The notes below the pieces were generated by a model, which saw only the letters and a list, made by a program, of their open reading frames with translations, was not told the origin of the DNA and searched no databases. 36,781 nucleotides of DNA from Rhodospirillaceae bacterium (GTDB lineage: Bacteria > Pseudomonadota > Gammaproteobacteria > Steroidobacterales > Rariloculaceae): contig PBDA01000053.1 of NCBI GenBank assembly GCA_002718345.1, positions 1 through 36,781 on the forward strand, given 5' to 3'. Positions within the stretch are counted from its first letter, which is position 1. The number at the start of each line of letters is the position of its first letter. The translations under genes were made by a program, and so were the position numbers. This document shows positions 7,169 through 16,609 of this stretch, one piece after another.

Positions 7169-8515
7169 GTGAGGCAATACGATTTCGTCGTCCTTGGGGG
7201 CGGTAGCGGTGGACTAGCAGCAGCCCAACGCGCAGTTGAATATGGTGCATCTGTGGTACTAATAGAACCAGCTAGATTAGGAGGTACCTGCGTGAATGTT
7301 GGTTGTGTTCCTAAAAAAGTGATGTGGAATGCTGCTCACCTTGCGCATTCGCTACAAGACTCACCAGCTTATGGATTTGAATTTTCAAAGCCTAACCATA
7401 ATTGGTCTAAGCTGAAGGAAGGAAGAGATAATTATGTTAAACGATTAAATGAGATCTATTTAAATAACCTAGCAAAAAAATCAATTGAACTTATACCGTC
7501 CAAGGGTAGGTTTGTTACAGCAAAAGAAATTGAGACTGAGCAAGGAGATATAGTTCAGGGCCAACATATTCTAGTAGCTACTGGAGGAGTCCCTTCTTTA
7601 CCGAACATACCTGGTGCAAGCCTTGGAATAACTTCGGATGGTTTTTTTGAGTTAGAGCGGGTTCCCAAACGAGTAGCAATAGTCGGAAGTGGATACATCG
7701 CTGTAGAGTTAGCTGGAGTTCTGAATGCCCTAGGTAGTGACGTAGTACAGTTTCTTCGTTATGAAGGCGTTTTGCGTTCTTTTGAGGATGCTCTAGGTAA
7801 TCTGTTGCTTAAAAATATGCAGACAATGGGGATCGAAGTGGTTACAAAAGCTATTCCCAATAGAGTTGATGATTCAGATGGCGTAGTTCTAACTGTTACA
7901 GATGGACGCACATTTGGTAATTTTGATTGTTTGTTATGGGCCATTGGAAGACAGCCAAATACAGTATTTTTGGAGTTGCAAAAGTCAGGTATTCAGGTTG
8001 ATGACATGGGGCATATCGTTGTTGATGCCTATCAAAATACCAGTGTGGAGGGCGTATATGCAGTTGGAGATGTTACAGGTCAGGCACAGCTTACCCCGGT
8101 AGCAATTGCGGCTGGAAGACGGCTGGCTGACAGGTTATTTAATTCCCAACATGAAAGAAAGTTGAACTATGAAATTATTCCTACAGTGATTTTTTCTCAT
8201 CCTCCTATAGGAACAGTTGGCAAAACAGAGGCCGAAGCACGTCGTTTTTATGGTTCTGAGTTGGTTAATGTATACGAGTCAGAGTTTGTTCCAATGTTTA
8301 ATGCACTGACAGAACATAAACCAAAAACTTTTATGAAACTTGTTACAGCAGGCGAGGAAGAAAGAGTTGTTGGGTGTCACATGATAGGCACAGGTTCGGA
8401 TGAGATGTTACAAGGCTTTGCTGTAGCTATTTCCATGGGTGCTTTGAAGTCTGATTTTGACGATACCTTGGCAATTCACCCAACTAGCGCAGAAGAACTA
8501 GTTACTATGCGTTAG
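7169..8515 (+). CDS. gor: Glutathione-disulfide reductase
   Basis: I place the start at GTG 7169 ([15 protein letters not shown]), which has a GGAAG ribosome-binding site eight bases upstream and matches the E. coli Gor N-terminus in position; a TTG at 7154 is the longer alternative. The product of about 448 residues has the FAD-binding GGGSGG, the redox-active pair in [13 protein letters not shown] (C41 and C46), a second nucleotide-binding [12 protein letters not shown], the FAD motif YAVGDV, and the C-terminal [12 protein letters not shown] with the catalytic base histidine. It reduces glutathione disulfide with NADPH in the cytosol. It is convergent with aroE, with 11 bases between the genes. 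Confidence 0.95.
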   Translation: MRQYDFVVLGGGSGGLAAAQRAVEYGASVVLIEPARLGGTCVNVGCVPKKVMWNAAHLAHSLQDSPAYGFEFSKPNHNWSKLKEGRDNYVKRLNEIYLNNLAKKSIELIPSKGRFVTAKEIETEQGDIVQGQHILVATGGVPSLPNIPGASLGITSDGFFELERVPKRVAIVGSGYIAVELAGVLNALGSDVVQFLRYEGVLRSFEDALGNLLLKNMQTMGIEVVTKAIPNRVDDSDGVVLTVTDGRTFGNFDCLLWAIGRQPNTVFLELQKSGIQVDDMGHIVVDAYQNTSVEGVYAVGDVTGQAQLTPVAIAAGRRLADRLFNSQHERKLNYEIIPTVIFSHPPIGTVGKTEAEARRFYGSELVNVYESEFVPMFNALTEHKPKTFMKLVTAGEEERVVGCHMIGTGSDEMLQGFAVAISMGALKSDFDDTLAIHPTSAEELVTMR

Positions 8516-8526
8516 TATTTAGAGCG

Positions 8527-9366
8527 CTAATTTTTTTCATTTTTTCTGAGTAAAAACTTTGTGTCTGGGCGTATTCCTCGCCAAATTAAAAACGATTCAG
8601 CAGCTTGTTCAACCAACATGCCCCAACCTTGTACTAATTTATTAGCACCTTGTTCACCAGCCCATTTAAGAAACGGTGTTTGTTTTGGGGCGTATGAGAG
8701 GTCATAACAAAAAGTTTTTGAATTAATACAACTAGGAGGGAAAAGAAGAGTTTGTCCTTTAACACCGGCTGAGGTTGCATTTATTACAATGTCGGGTGTG
8801 TGAGCGTTAGCCAATTGTGCAATAGAGCAAACAGTTATTTTATTTTTTGCATTTAAGAGTTGTACAAGGCGGTTTGCTTTTTCAACCGTTCGATTTGCAA
8901 GAGTAAGCGAACCTAAACTTGAATTCATGAGTGGCGGTAATATGCCGCGAGCAGCACCACCTGCTCCGAGTATCAAAATGTGCTTTTCCCTGAGTGAAAC
9001 CCCATTGTTTTTAGTCAAATCACGCATGAACCCTATCCCGTCTGTGTTGTCACCTCGGATGTTTTTTGGTGATAGTATTGTTAGCGTATTAACAGCTTTA
9101 GCTTTTGTTGCTTCTGGTCCTAATTCACTAGCTAGCTCAAAAGCAGCTTCTTTATAAGGAAGTGTGATGTTTAGGCCTTTCCCGCCAGATTCAGCAAACT
9201 TTTTTACCGATTCTTCAAATAGTGTTGGAGCTATGGAGAGTAAGCCATAAGAAATTGCTTCTCCTGTTTGCTGGGCAAATGATTTATGTATTTTCGGGGA
9301 CAGACTATGATCGACTGGATACCCGGCAACAGCATATTCATCGATTGTATTTTCTGGTTTTTCCAT
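8527..9366 (-). CDS. aroE: Shikimate dehydrogenase
   Basis: The 279-residue protein has the shikimate-binding N-terminal domain (GYPVDHSLSPKIHKSFA, with catalytic lysine in NITLPYKEAA), the NTDG motif, and the NADP-binding LGAGGAARGILPPL followed by ANRTVEKA, and a C-terminal QAAESFLIWRG. It reduces 3-dehydroshikimate to shikimate in aromatic amino acid synthesis. The start is ATG at 9366; the first 10 residues are an unconserved leader. It lies downstream of tsaC and topA in the same direction, as in the gammaproteobacterial tsaC-aroE locus. The 80 bases between tsaC and aroE hold no gene. Confidence 0.95.
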   Translation of the reverse strand: MEKPENTIDEYAVAGYPVDHSLSPKIHKSFAQQTGEAISYGLLSIAPTLFEESVKKFAESGGKGLNITLPYKEAAFELASELGPEATKAKAVNTLTILSPKNIRGDNTDGIGFMRDLTKNNGVSLREKHILILGAGGAARGILPPLMNSSLGSLTLANRTVEKANRLVQLLNAKNKITVCSIAQLANAHTPDIVINATSAGVKGQTLLFPPSCINSKTFCYDLSYAPKQTPFLKWAGEQGANKLVQGWGMLVEQAAESFLIWRGIRPDTKFLLRKNEKN

Positions 9367-9446
9367 ATGGAATTAAATGAGTTGTTGAAGCATATAAATT
9401 TCTCTCGGTTTTCTGGGTTTTTACAACCTTCAATCAATCCTCTTTC

Positions 9447-10001
9447 TTAGCTTCCTCGAAGAGTTTGGCCGGTGCGCCCGTCTTTTATAGTTGTTGGCTC
9501 AGCAAGATCGCCAACTTTTCCGTCAACAATATCGTCTAGTTCAGTTTGAAATTCCCGTCGGACTTCATGAGCACGTCTTAGTGGGGGTTTGCCAGCACGA
9601 TTGGCGCTTGTTGAGACTAAAGGTGCTCCGACTTGGGTGCATAATTCCTTAGCTATAGGGTGATCTGTAATCCTTACAGCAAACGTATCCCGTCCACCAC
9701 TTATCCATGGCAAATTATCTGTTTTTGCTTGCAGTATCCAGGTGAACGGTCCAGGCCAGCTATTCAGTATTTCTTCCCTCATTTTACCTTTAGGCAGAAT
9801 TATCAGAGGCTCTATTTGATCGATGCTAGCCGCAATAAGTGGCAAACCTTTTTCCCACGATCGTTCTTTGATGGAGAGTAATCTTGTTACTGCCTCATGT
9901 TCCCAAGGTACGCATCCAAAGCCGAAGACTGCTTCTGTCGGGTAGGCAACAAGACCACCGGCGATGAGCGTCCGTGATGCACTTGCCAAGGACTCATTCA
10001 T
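9447..10001 (-). CDS. tsaC: L-threonylcarbamoyladenylate synthase (TsaC/YrdC/Sua5 family)
   Basis: The enzyme makes threonylcarbamoyl-AMP from threonine, bicarbonate and ATP, the first step of the t6A37 modification of ANN-decoding tRNAs. The fold signature is clear: GGLVAYPTEAVFGFGC, the lysine/arginine loop SIKERSWEKGLPLI, the STSANRAG motif and a C-terminal TTIKDGRTG. I choose ATG at 10001 (MNESLASASRTL), giving 184 residues, almost the length of E. coli TsaC. The frame extends upstream to 10115, but that part is antisense-like low-complexity sequence read from the lysine-rich topA tail in another frame. With this start the gene overlaps the topA stop by 8 bases, so it is coupled to topA. 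Confidence 0.93.
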   Translation of the reverse strand: MNESLASASRTLIAGGLVAYPTEAVFGFGCVPWEHEAVTRLLSIKERSWEKGLPLIAASIDQIEPLIILPKGKMREEILNSWPGPFTWILQAKTDNLPWISGGRDTFAVRITDHPIAKELCTQVGAPLVSTSANRAGKPPLRRAHEVRREFQTELDDIVDGKVGDLAEPTTIKDGRTGQTLRGS

Positions 10002-12372
10002 TGTCAGTACTAATTTGTTTTTTGTTGCTTGCTTTTTTTGTACGTTTCTTCTTCTTTTTCGTTCCAGATTTTTTCTTGGATTTTCCTCGACCTCTGCGCT
10101 CAGGAGCAGCAGCAATTAATTCTTCACACTCTGCAAGTGTGAGCTTTGATGGATCCTTATCTTTTGGTATTTTTGCATTCTTTTGTTTGTTTGTTACGTA
10201 CGGCCCATAACGTCCATTAAGTACTTGAATACCAGCATCAGAAAAATCTTGAATTATTCGATTTGCATCGAATATTTTTTTCTCTTCTATCAGTTCAAGT
10301 GCGCGTGGTAAGGCAATTGTGTAGGGGTCGTCATCTTTTATAGATACAAATTTGTTGCCGTAACGAACATAAGGACCGAATCGTCCAATGCTAGCTGAAA
10401 CAGTTTCTCCATCAGGGGTTTCACCTAATTCTCTGGGGAGTTTAAATAACGCCAATGCTTCCTCACGGGTTATCGTATCCATTTTTTGACCAGGGCGAAG
10501 ACCAGCAAATAGTGGTTTTTCCTCATCGTCTTTAGTGCCGATCTGAATGACAGGACCAAAACGAGCCATTCTTACAGTCATTGGCCGACCTGTTTTGGGA
10601 TCATCACCTAAGGATCGTGCTTGGTCATCTCGTGTTACTGTGTCTCTAATGTGTTCGATCTGAGCATGAAATGGCACCCAAAAATCTTTAAGTAGAGGAA
10701 CCCAATCATTTTCACCTCTTGAAACAGCGTCAAGATCATCTTCCATTTTTGCTGTAAATTCATAATCAACATACTGAGTAAAGTTGCCTGAAAGAAATCG
10801 ACTTACAACTTTACCAAGTTCTGTAGGCATAAAACGCTTATTTTCCAGCTCTACATAATCTCGGTTACGGAGGGTAGAAATTATTGAAGCATAGGTTGAA
10901 GGTCTGCCTATGCCACATTTTTCCAAGGTTTTGACTAAAGTTGCTTCGGAATAACGGGGAGGTGGTTCAGTGAAATGCTGCTCACTAGACAGCTCTGACA
11001 AATTTAAACGATCACCTTCTTTAAGTGGAGGTAGTATGCGATCTTTTTCATCATGGACTTTATCATCCATTCCTTCTTGGTAAACAGAGATGAACCCAGG
11101 TTTAATCAACACTTGGCCAGTTGCACGAAAAGCTATAGTCCCGTCTGTATTTTCTCCTGGAAAAATATCGAGCCCAACTGTGTCAAAGATAGCATTACTC
11201 ATTTGCGACGCTACAGTTCTTTTCCATATAAGCTCATAAAGCTTATATTGGTTTTCATCTAGTTTTCCCTTTAGTTCTTTTGGTGTCTTAAAAACTGATG
11301 TGGGCCTTATGGCCTCATGAGCTTCTTGGGCATTTTGAGTTTTTGTTTGGTATAGCCGTGGTTCTGCTGGGAGATTCTCTAGTCCATAGCGGTCTTGAAT
11401 CAGAGAACGAATTTCCGTTATCGCTTCTGTTGCGAGTGTTACTGAGTCAGTCCGCATATAAGTTATTAGCCCCTCCATGGAGCCATCAATCCCTTCATAG
11501 AGTTTTTGTGCAGTTGACATGGTCTGCCTAGCACTAAAGCCTAGTTTTCGAGAAGCCTCCTGCTGAAGGGTTGATGTTATAAATGGCGCAGTTGGTTTTC
11601 GTTGTCTCTGCTTTTTTTCAACTTTACCTACACTTAGGATGCCGTTTGCTACCAATTGAATAGTTTCTTCTACTTTTTTGACAGTTTCCTCGTCGGTAAA
11701 AGAAAATTGCTCAGTCTTTTCTCCGTCGTATTTAGATAGGCGTGCTCTGAACACATCGCCTTCATATTCAGTTATAGCACCAATGGTCCAATACTCTCGG
11801 GGTTTGAAGGCGGAGATTTCGTCTTCACGCTCTACAATGAGCCTCAGCGCTGGACTTTGGACTCGTCCCGCAGATAATTTCGGCCCTATTTTTTCCCACA
11901 TTAAAGGTGATAGGTGGAAACCAAACAAATGGTCTAAGGCACGACGAGCTTTGTAAGCGTTGACCAGTGAGTCAGAAACTGTCCGAGGACTATTAATCGA
12001 ATCCTGAACTGCACGCTTAGTTACAGCATTGAATACAACACGGTGTACTTCTTTGTCGGTTAGTAGATTGCGCTCTTTTAGTATCTCTTGTACGTGCCAG
12101 GCGATGGCCTCTCCTTCGCGGTCAAGGTCAGTTGCTAGGTAAAGTGTTTTCGCGAGTTTAACCGCTGTTGAGATTTTCCTAAGTTGTTTTTCGCTATCTT
12201 CACTAATTTCATAATTCATAGTGAAGCCTTGATCAGGAGACACGGCACCAGTTTTAGATATCAAGTCTCTAACATGTCCGTAAGTTGCAAGGACCTTGAA
12301 GTCCGAGCCGAGATATTTCTCGATGGTTTTTCCCTTGGCTGGGGATTCGACGAGGATGAGGTTTTTGCTCAT
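9994..12372 (-). CDS. topA: DNA topoisomerase I
   Basis: The protein of 792 residues relaxes negatively supercoiled DNA. It starts with the TOPRIM domain (LILVESPAKGKTIEKYLG; metal-binding TDLDREGEAIAWH) and contains the active-site tyrosine Y305 in GLITYMRTDS. Unlike E. coli TopA it has no Cys4 zinc fingers. The C-terminus carries repeats of the topoisomerase C-terminal repeat type (ARFGPVIQIG, GRFGPYVRYG, GRYGPYVTN) and ends in a lysine-rich tail. This layout is known in several proteobacteria and actinobacteria. The gene lies between smg and tsaC, the position that in E. coli is held by yrdD, a small topoisomerase zinc-finger-like protein. It is probably co-transcribed with smg, tsaC and aroE. 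Confidence 0.96.
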   Translation of the reverse strand: MSKNLILVESPAKGKTIEKYLGSDFKVLATYGHVRDLISKTGAVSPDQGFTMNYEISEDSEKQLRKISTAVKLAKTLYLATDLDREGEAIAWHVQEILKERNLLTDKEVHRVVFNAVTKRAVQDSINSPRTVSDSLVNAYKARRALDHLFGFHLSPLMWEKIGPKLSAGRVQSPALRLIVEREDEISAFKPREYWTIGAITEYEGDVFRARLSKYDGEKTEQFSFTDEETVKKVEETIQLVANGILSVGKVEKKQRQRKPTAPFITSTLQQEASRKLGFSARQTMSTAQKLYEGIDGSMEGLITYMRTDSVTLATEAITEIRSLIQDRYGLENLPAEPRLYQTKTQNAQEAHEAIRPTSVFKTPKELKGKLDENQYKLYELIWKRTVASQMSNAIFDTVGLDIFPGENTDGTIAFRATGQVLIKPGFISVYQEGMDDKVHDEKDRILPPLKEGDRLNLSELSSEQHFTEPPPRYSEATLVKTLEKCGIGRPSTYASIISTLRNRDYVELENKRFMPTELGKVVSRFLSGNFTQYVDYEFTAKMEDDLDAVSRGENDWVPLLKDFWVPFHAQIEHIRDTVTRDDQARSLGDDPKTGRPMTVRMARFGPVIQIGTKDDEEKPLFAGLRPGQKMDTITREEALALFKLPRELGETPDGETVSASIGRFGPYVRYGNKFVSIKDDDPYTIALPRALELIEEKKIFDANRIIQDFSDAGIQVLNGRYGPYVTNKQKNAKIPKDKDPSKLTLAECEELIAAAPERRGRGKSKKKSGTKKKKKRTKKASNKKQISTDNE

Positions 12373-12430
12373 AGCGATAGGATCTTTACATATTGCATGC
12401 CTGACCAGTTACATCTAAATAAAGCTGGTA

Positions 12431-12901
12431 TTAATGTAAGCTAACAGAATCTTCAGCATAAACTAAGTCCTCCATTTGCTCATAAGCCTGCTCTTGTCCT
12501 GGTTGACTAAACAACACCATCATAACAACCCATTTGATTTGCTCTACATCAATATCATCTGATCCCAGTGCAAGCAATCGATCTATAACCAACTCTCGCT
12601 GGTCAGGTGCAAGTATTCCTATTTGTTCAAGGTGAAGAATATAACCTCTGCAATATGGGTCAATATGATTTTGCTCCACTGTGTCGTAGAGTCGAATGGT
12701 TTCATGTTGACTAGAATTAGTACCTATTTTTTCTGAATTAAGACCATCTAACCAATCCAACGCGCGTTCAATTTCTCGCTGGCCAAACCCAACTTGTTTT
12801 AAATCTTCCTGCAGTTCATTTCTATCGGGCTCAGGGTAATCTTCACCTTCCACGAATACTTCGAAAAGATACATCAGTACATCTAGAACGGTTTCTTTCA
12901 T
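12431..12901 (-). CDS. smg: Smg family protein (DUF494)
   Basis: The 156-residue protein matches the Smg/DUF494 family, recognisable by VLDVLMYLFEVFVEGE at the N-terminus, the acidic middle with DLKQVGFGQREIERALDWLDGL, and the C-terminal DIDVEQIKWVVMMVLFSQPG. The function is not established; it is a small, acidic, mainly helical cytosolic protein that sits next to dprA/smf and def in many gammaproteobacteria. I use ATG at 12901; a TTG one codon upstream is possible. It is the first gene of the leftward smg-topA-tsaC-aroE group, and the usual neighbour dprA is missing here. Confidence 0.93.
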   Translation of the reverse strand: MKETVLDVLMYLFEVFVEGEDYPEPDRNELQEDLKQVGFGQREIERALDWLDGLNSEKIGTNSSQHETIRLYDTVEQNHIDPYCRGYILHLEQIGILAPDQRELVIDRLLALGSDDIDVEQIKWVVMMVLFSQPGQEQAYEQMEDLVYAEDSVSLH

Positions 12902-13193
12902 CAAATTCTCTATTTTGAAGTGACTTTATGACAGCATATTTGTGATATCAGTGCACCATCGCGATCGGGAGCATGTATGAAAGATTTGCTGTCGTCAATT
13001 TTAGTTACAAGGTGTGCCATAGTTTTTTATAAAGTATCTGCACAGACTCATTTCATTAATCAACTGCTATACTTCACCTTGATATTGGCTCTTCATCATG
13101 CAAATAATGCAATTTTGTTGGTCAAAATATCTTAATATAAACAGCACTTTAGGTTGATTTTTAGACTATCTGCCGCGTCTCAGGCTATATAAG
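12902..13193. other. Divergent intergenic region between smg and def; dprA position is empty
   Basis: About 290 bases lie between the divergent smg and def genes, where dprA (smf), sometimes with a LysM gene, is found in relatives such as E. coli and Pseudomonas. I see no open frame with DprA motifs on either strand and no RNA gene. The region is AT-rich and must hold the promoters for both operons. Confidence 0.6.
13079..13107 (+). promoter_or_regulatory. Candidate sigma-70 promoter for def operon
   Basis: TTGATA (13079-13084) and AAATAA (13102-13107) are separated by 17 bases, about 85 bases before the def start. The -10 box is a moderate match only. Another A/T-rich box, TATAAA at 13136-13141, lies nearer the gene but lacks a good -35 at the right distance. 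Confidence 0.33.
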
Positions 13194-13736
13194 ATGACAA
13201 TACTTTCAATACTAGAATACCCTGACCCCCGCCTGCGAATTCGTGCAGAGCCCGTAAAGTCAGTTGATGTAGAGGTTAAGACTCTAGTTGCTGATATGCT
13301 GGAGACAATGTACGCCGCACCAGGTATAGGCTTGGCAGCTACACAGGTCAATATACATAAGAGAGTCTTGGTGATTGATATTTCTGAGGAGAGAAATCAG
13401 CCCATGTGTTTTATTAATCCGGAAATTCTTAGCTCGGAAGGCGAGGTTAGTTATGAGGAGGGGTGTCTATCTGTGCCAGATGTGTTTGAATCAGTCATTC
13501 GATCAGAACGTATTAAAGTTAAGTCCCTGGATGAGAACGGCGAGACATCGGAGCAAGCATTGGACGGTTTGTTAGCTATATGCGTACAACATGAAATGGA
13601 TCATCTAGAAGGAAAGCTTTTTGTGGATTACCTTTCATATCTTAAAAAAGACCGGCTTAATAAAAAGCTAGCTAAAAAAGCCAGACTTAGGTCAAAAAAG
13701 GAACAGACTGATCGTATACCAACGCCAGTTATCTGA
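13194..13736 (+). CDS. def: Peptide deformylase
   Basis: The enzyme removes the formyl group from the N-terminal methionine of new proteins. All three type I deformylase motifs are present: GIGLAATQ near residue 44, EGCLSVP with the metal-ligand cysteine, and QHEMDHLEG with the two metal-ligand histidines and catalytic glutamate. The length of 180 residues is slightly above the 169 of E. coli because of a basic C-terminal tail. It is the first gene of a rightward operon, with fmt 24 bases downstream: Fmt adds the formyl group that Def removes. Confidence 0.97.
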   Translation: MTILSILEYPDPRLRIRAEPVKSVDVEVKTLVADMLETMYAAPGIGLAATQVNIHKRVLVIDISEERNQPMCFINPEILSSEGEVSYEEGCLSVPDVFESVIRSERIKVKSLDENGETSEQALDGLLAICVQHEMDHLEGKLFVDYLSYLKKDRLNKKLAKKARLRSKKEQTDRIPTPVI

Positions 13737-13760
13737 TTATTTGGAACATCGGGATCCGGG

Positions 13761-14708
13761 ATGAACACCTGGAAAATTGTTTTTGCTGGAACACCGGAAT
13801 TTGCTGTTCCATCCCTGAGAGTAGTTCTATCGAAAGGTGCAAAAGTACCACTGGTTCTAACTCAACCTGATCGTCCTGTTGGAAGAGGACGCAAGCTTTC
13901 CCCGAGCCCAGTAAAAGCGGAAGCATCTTCACATGGACTTAATCTACTTCAACCTAGCAAATTAAGAAAAGCTCTTATCAGGCAACAAAAGCTAGACAGA
14001 CCAGACTTGATGATCGTAGTAGCTTATGGGATGTTGCTCCCAGAATGGTTCTTTAACTGGCCACGCTTGGGAACAATCAATGTTCATGCATCCCTCTTGC
14101 CAAGATGGCGTGGTGCGTCGCCCATACAGCACGCAATTCTTGCAGGCGATAAACAGACTGGCGTGAGCATAATGCAGATTGATAATGGTTTAGACACAGG
14201 ATCTGTTTATGGTGAACGTTCTTTGAGTATAGGTAAAAATGATAATTCGGGTACGCTTCATCAAAGATTATCAGGTCTTGGCGCAGAGCTTTTAGATGAA
14301 CTATTACCGGATATTATAAATGGCAGCATAAAACCCATACCACAGGATTCTTCACAAGCAACACTTGCGCCTAAGATCCATAAGTCAGATGCGGTACTTG
14401 ATTGGACTAAAAGTGCAGAGAATTTAGTGTGTCAGGTACGTGCTTTTAATCCTTGGCCAGTTTCAGAATCAACTACAGAGGATGGAAAGCGACTTCGTAT
14501 TTATGATGCGGCCGCAATAAATAAAGAAAGTGAAGCTTTGCCAGGGTCTATCGTAGTGACTAGCAAGCAGGGGATCGATGTTGCAACAGGTGACGGAATT
14601 CTGAGGATAACGCATCTACAACCTCCTGGTGGAAAAGTTATGTCAGCATCTGAGTATCTCAATGCTAACTCGCTTAAAGGCTCAAGATTTGGTTTGATAT
14701 GGAAGTAA
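13761..14708 (+). CDS. fmt: Methionyl-tRNA formyltransferase
   Basis: The 315-residue protein formylates initiator methionyl-tRNA using 10-formyltetrahydrofolate. It has the N-terminal VFAGTPEFAVPSL, the formyl-folate binding signature with catalytic Asn-His in INVHASLLPRWRGASPI, the catalytic Asp in IDNGLDTGSVY, and the C-terminal tRNA-binding domain with VRAFNPWPVS. Length equals the E. coli enzyme. Its last 10 bases overlap the start of rsmB, so translation is coupled. Confidence 0.97.
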   Translation: MNTWKIVFAGTPEFAVPSLRVVLSKGAKVPLVLTQPDRPVGRGRKLSPSPVKAEASSHGLNLLQPSKLRKALIRQQKLDRPDLMIVVAYGMLLPEWFFNWPRLGTINVHASLLPRWRGASPIQHAILAGDKQTGVSIMQIDNGLDTGSVYGERSLSIGKNDNSGTLHQRLSGLGAELLDELLPDIINGSIKPIPQDSSQATLAPKIHKSDAVLDWTKSAENLVCQVRAFNPWPVSESTTEDGKRLRIYDAAAINKESEALPGSIVVTSKQGIDVATGDGILRITHLQPPGGKVMSASEYLNANSLKGSRFGLIWK

Positions 14709-16000
14709 CAAGCAGCTTCAAGAAAAAAGCTGGTCAATTGCGATTAGTCGCTGCACAGATCAATTTAAGTGTTGTTAAAGATGGACTATCTTTGGAGAAA
14801 GCGCTCGATGGGATTTCTACCTTTTCTAAGAGGGATGCGGCCCTACTCAAAGCTCTTTCTTATGGCGCGATACGCTGGCATCATCGAATACAGTGGCAGG
14901 CTAATCGATTGCTGGACCGCCCACTTAAAAATAACGATGAATTAATATCTGCTTTAATCAGAGTTGGGCTATATCAGTTGCAATGGATGCGAATCCCAGA
15001 TCATGCTGCTGTGGCAGAGACAGTTTCTGCCGCTGGGCTTCTTGGAAAGCCTAAATTCAAAGGTCTAGTTAATGCAGTTCTACGGCGCTTCTTACGTGAG
15101 CAAAAAATTTTGATGAGCGCGATGAATAAAAATGAAGGGGCAGCTACCAGCCACTCCAGTTGGATGCGTGACCGTTTAAAAGCTGACTGGCCTGATCAAT
15201 GGTTAGATATTGTTAAGGTAAATAATGACCCGCCCCCAATGTGGCTAAGGGTCAATAACAAATTTTCAAGTAGAGATGATTATCTTGGGCGCTTAGAAAA
15301 ATCAGGCATAAAGGCAAAAGCATTTGATGATCTTCCAAATGCCCTGCTACTTAAAGAGCCACAGCCTATGAGTACGTTACCTGGTTATGACGAGGGTGAG
15401 GTATCAGTCCAAGATGCAGGAGCACAGCTGGCATGCGGATTTTTAAATCTTGAACCAGGATTAAAAGTACTAGATGCATGTGCCGCACCTGGCGGAAAAA
15501 GCGCACATATTCTTGAGACTTGCCCAGAAATTGGCAAGCTCGTTGCATTAGATCAAGATAAAAGGCGCTTGACGGTCATGGCTGAGGAGTTTCAGCGGCT
15601 AGATCTAAGTGGTAACTTAATACATAGTGACGCTGCTATGGTTTCTAAATGGTGGGATGGAGTTCCATTTGACCGCATTCTAGTTGATGCGCCATGTAGT
15701 GCTTTGGGTATCATTCGAAGGCATCCAGATATTAAAGTGCTACGCCGTTCGGCAGATATAGGCAAATTCGTTGCTATCCAACGTAGGCTTTTAAAGGCGT
15801 TATGGCCAATTTTAGCGCCGGGTGGTCGATTAGTTTACTCGACCTGCACTATAGTAAAGGAGGAGAATCAATATCAGAAAGCATGGTTCTTAGAGAAAAT
15901 ATCAATGGAAAAATATCAAGCTTCAAGTTTTAGGCAGATATTACCTGGGGAGGGTAATATGGATGGTTTCTACTATGCATGGGTGGATAAACAACACTAA
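14699..16000 (+). CDS. rsmB: 16S rRNA m5C967 methyltransferase
   Basis: The 433-residue protein has an N-terminal NusB-like RNA-binding domain (about residues 10-140) and a C-terminal Rossmann methyltransferase domain. Visible motifs are the SAM-binding CAAPGGKSAHIL, the motif IV DAPCSALGIIRRHPD with the releasing cysteine, and the motif VI YSTCTI with the catalytic cysteine. It methylates C967 of 16S rRNA. The start ATG lies inside the end of fmt. In many gammaproteobacteria trkA follows rsmB; here a DUF4390 gene follows after only three bases. Confidence 0.96.
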   Translation: MEVTSSFKKKAGQLRLVAAQINLSVVKDGLSLEKALDGISTFSKRDAALLKALSYGAIRWHHRIQWQANRLLDRPLKNNDELISALIRVGLYQLQWMRIPDHAAVAETVSAAGLLGKPKFKGLVNAVLRRFLREQKILMSAMNKNEGAATSHSSWMRDRLKADWPDQWLDIVKVNNDPPPMWLRVNNKFSSRDDYLGRLEKSGIKAKAFDDLPNALLLKEPQPMSTLPGYDEGEVSVQDAGAQLACGFLNLEPGLKVLDACAAPGGKSAHILETCPEIGKLVALDQDKRRLTVMAEEFQRLDLSGNLIHSDAAMVSKWWDGVPFDRILVDAPCSALGIIRRHPDIKVLRRSADIGKFVAIQRRLLKALWPILAPGGRLVYSTCTIVKEENQYQKAWFLEKISMEKYQASSFRQILPGEGNMDGFYYAWVDKQH

Positions 16001-16003
16001 ATC

Positions 16004-16609
16004 GTGATTGAAATACTCATAAAACTTCTGGGTACCTATCGTTTAGGCTGCAAAAATTGCTGCTTGATTATCTCCTTATGCCTGGTTTTTTGCTCAAAAG
16101 GTTATGGACAAGAAGACTCAGGGAGTTTCGATGTTCGTTCTGCTAGCGCGATTTTAGAAGAAGGGGTTTATTATCTTGATACATGGATAGAGTATAGGTT
16201 ACCCAGCCAGGCACGAGAAGCTCTTGATTCAGGTGTTCCTCTCACTATTCACATTGATGTTCTAGTAATTGATCCACGTTGGTACTGGGCAGACCAAAAT
16301 GTTGGTGAGCTAAGGCAAAGCTACCAACTCCAATATCACTCAGTTAGTCAAAGATATATTGTTTTAAACCTTAATACAGAAGAACAAAATACCTTCGCTA
16401 CTTTGTTTGCTGCTCTGAACGATCTTGGCAGAATTTCAGAGTTGCCCATGATTGATGCAGCTCTCCTGGACGCTGATCAAGACCACGAAGTCCGTATCCG
16501 TGCTTTCCTTAGTATGGAGGATTTGTCTGGTCCACTTAGTTTTCTAGCATTTTGGCGTCGTGATTGGTCTTTAAGTAGCGATTGGTATCAATGGCAACTA
16601 GAAGATTAA
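16004..16609 (+). CDS. DUF4390 family exported protein
   Basis: The protein of 201 residues begins with a GTG and has a hydrophobic stretch at about 20-31 (LIISLCLVFCSK) that looks like a signal peptide or anchor, with likely cleavage after YGQ. The mature part matches the DUF4390 pattern: a YYLDTWIEYRLPSQAREALDSG stretch read as two adjoining parts, VLVIDPRWYWAD and a C-terminal LAFWRRDW. The function is unknown. Its steady position directly before ntrY suggests a role linked to the sensor kinase, perhaps in the periplasm; this is inference. Its 3' end overlaps the ntrY start by 19 bases. Confidence 0.85.
   Translation: MIEILIKLLGTYRLGCKNCCLIISLCLVFCSKGYGQEDSGSFDVRSASAILEEGVYYLDTWIEYRLPSQAREALDSGVPLTIHIDVLVIDPRWYWADQNVGELRQSYQLQYHSVSQRYIVLNLNTEEQNTFATLFAALNDLGRISELPMIDAALLDADQDHEVRIRAFLSMEDLSGPLSFLAFWRRDWSLSSDWYQWQLED

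Noticed and set aside
8518-8535. Terminator between gor and aroE (TTAG-AGCG-CTAA plus T-run)
   Set aside because: The stem is only four base pairs and mostly A:T; the T-run lies in the aroE end. Too weak to list.
10002-10115. Upstream extension of tsaC
   Set aside because: It is read from the lysine-rich topA tail in another frame; the family start fits ATG at 10001.
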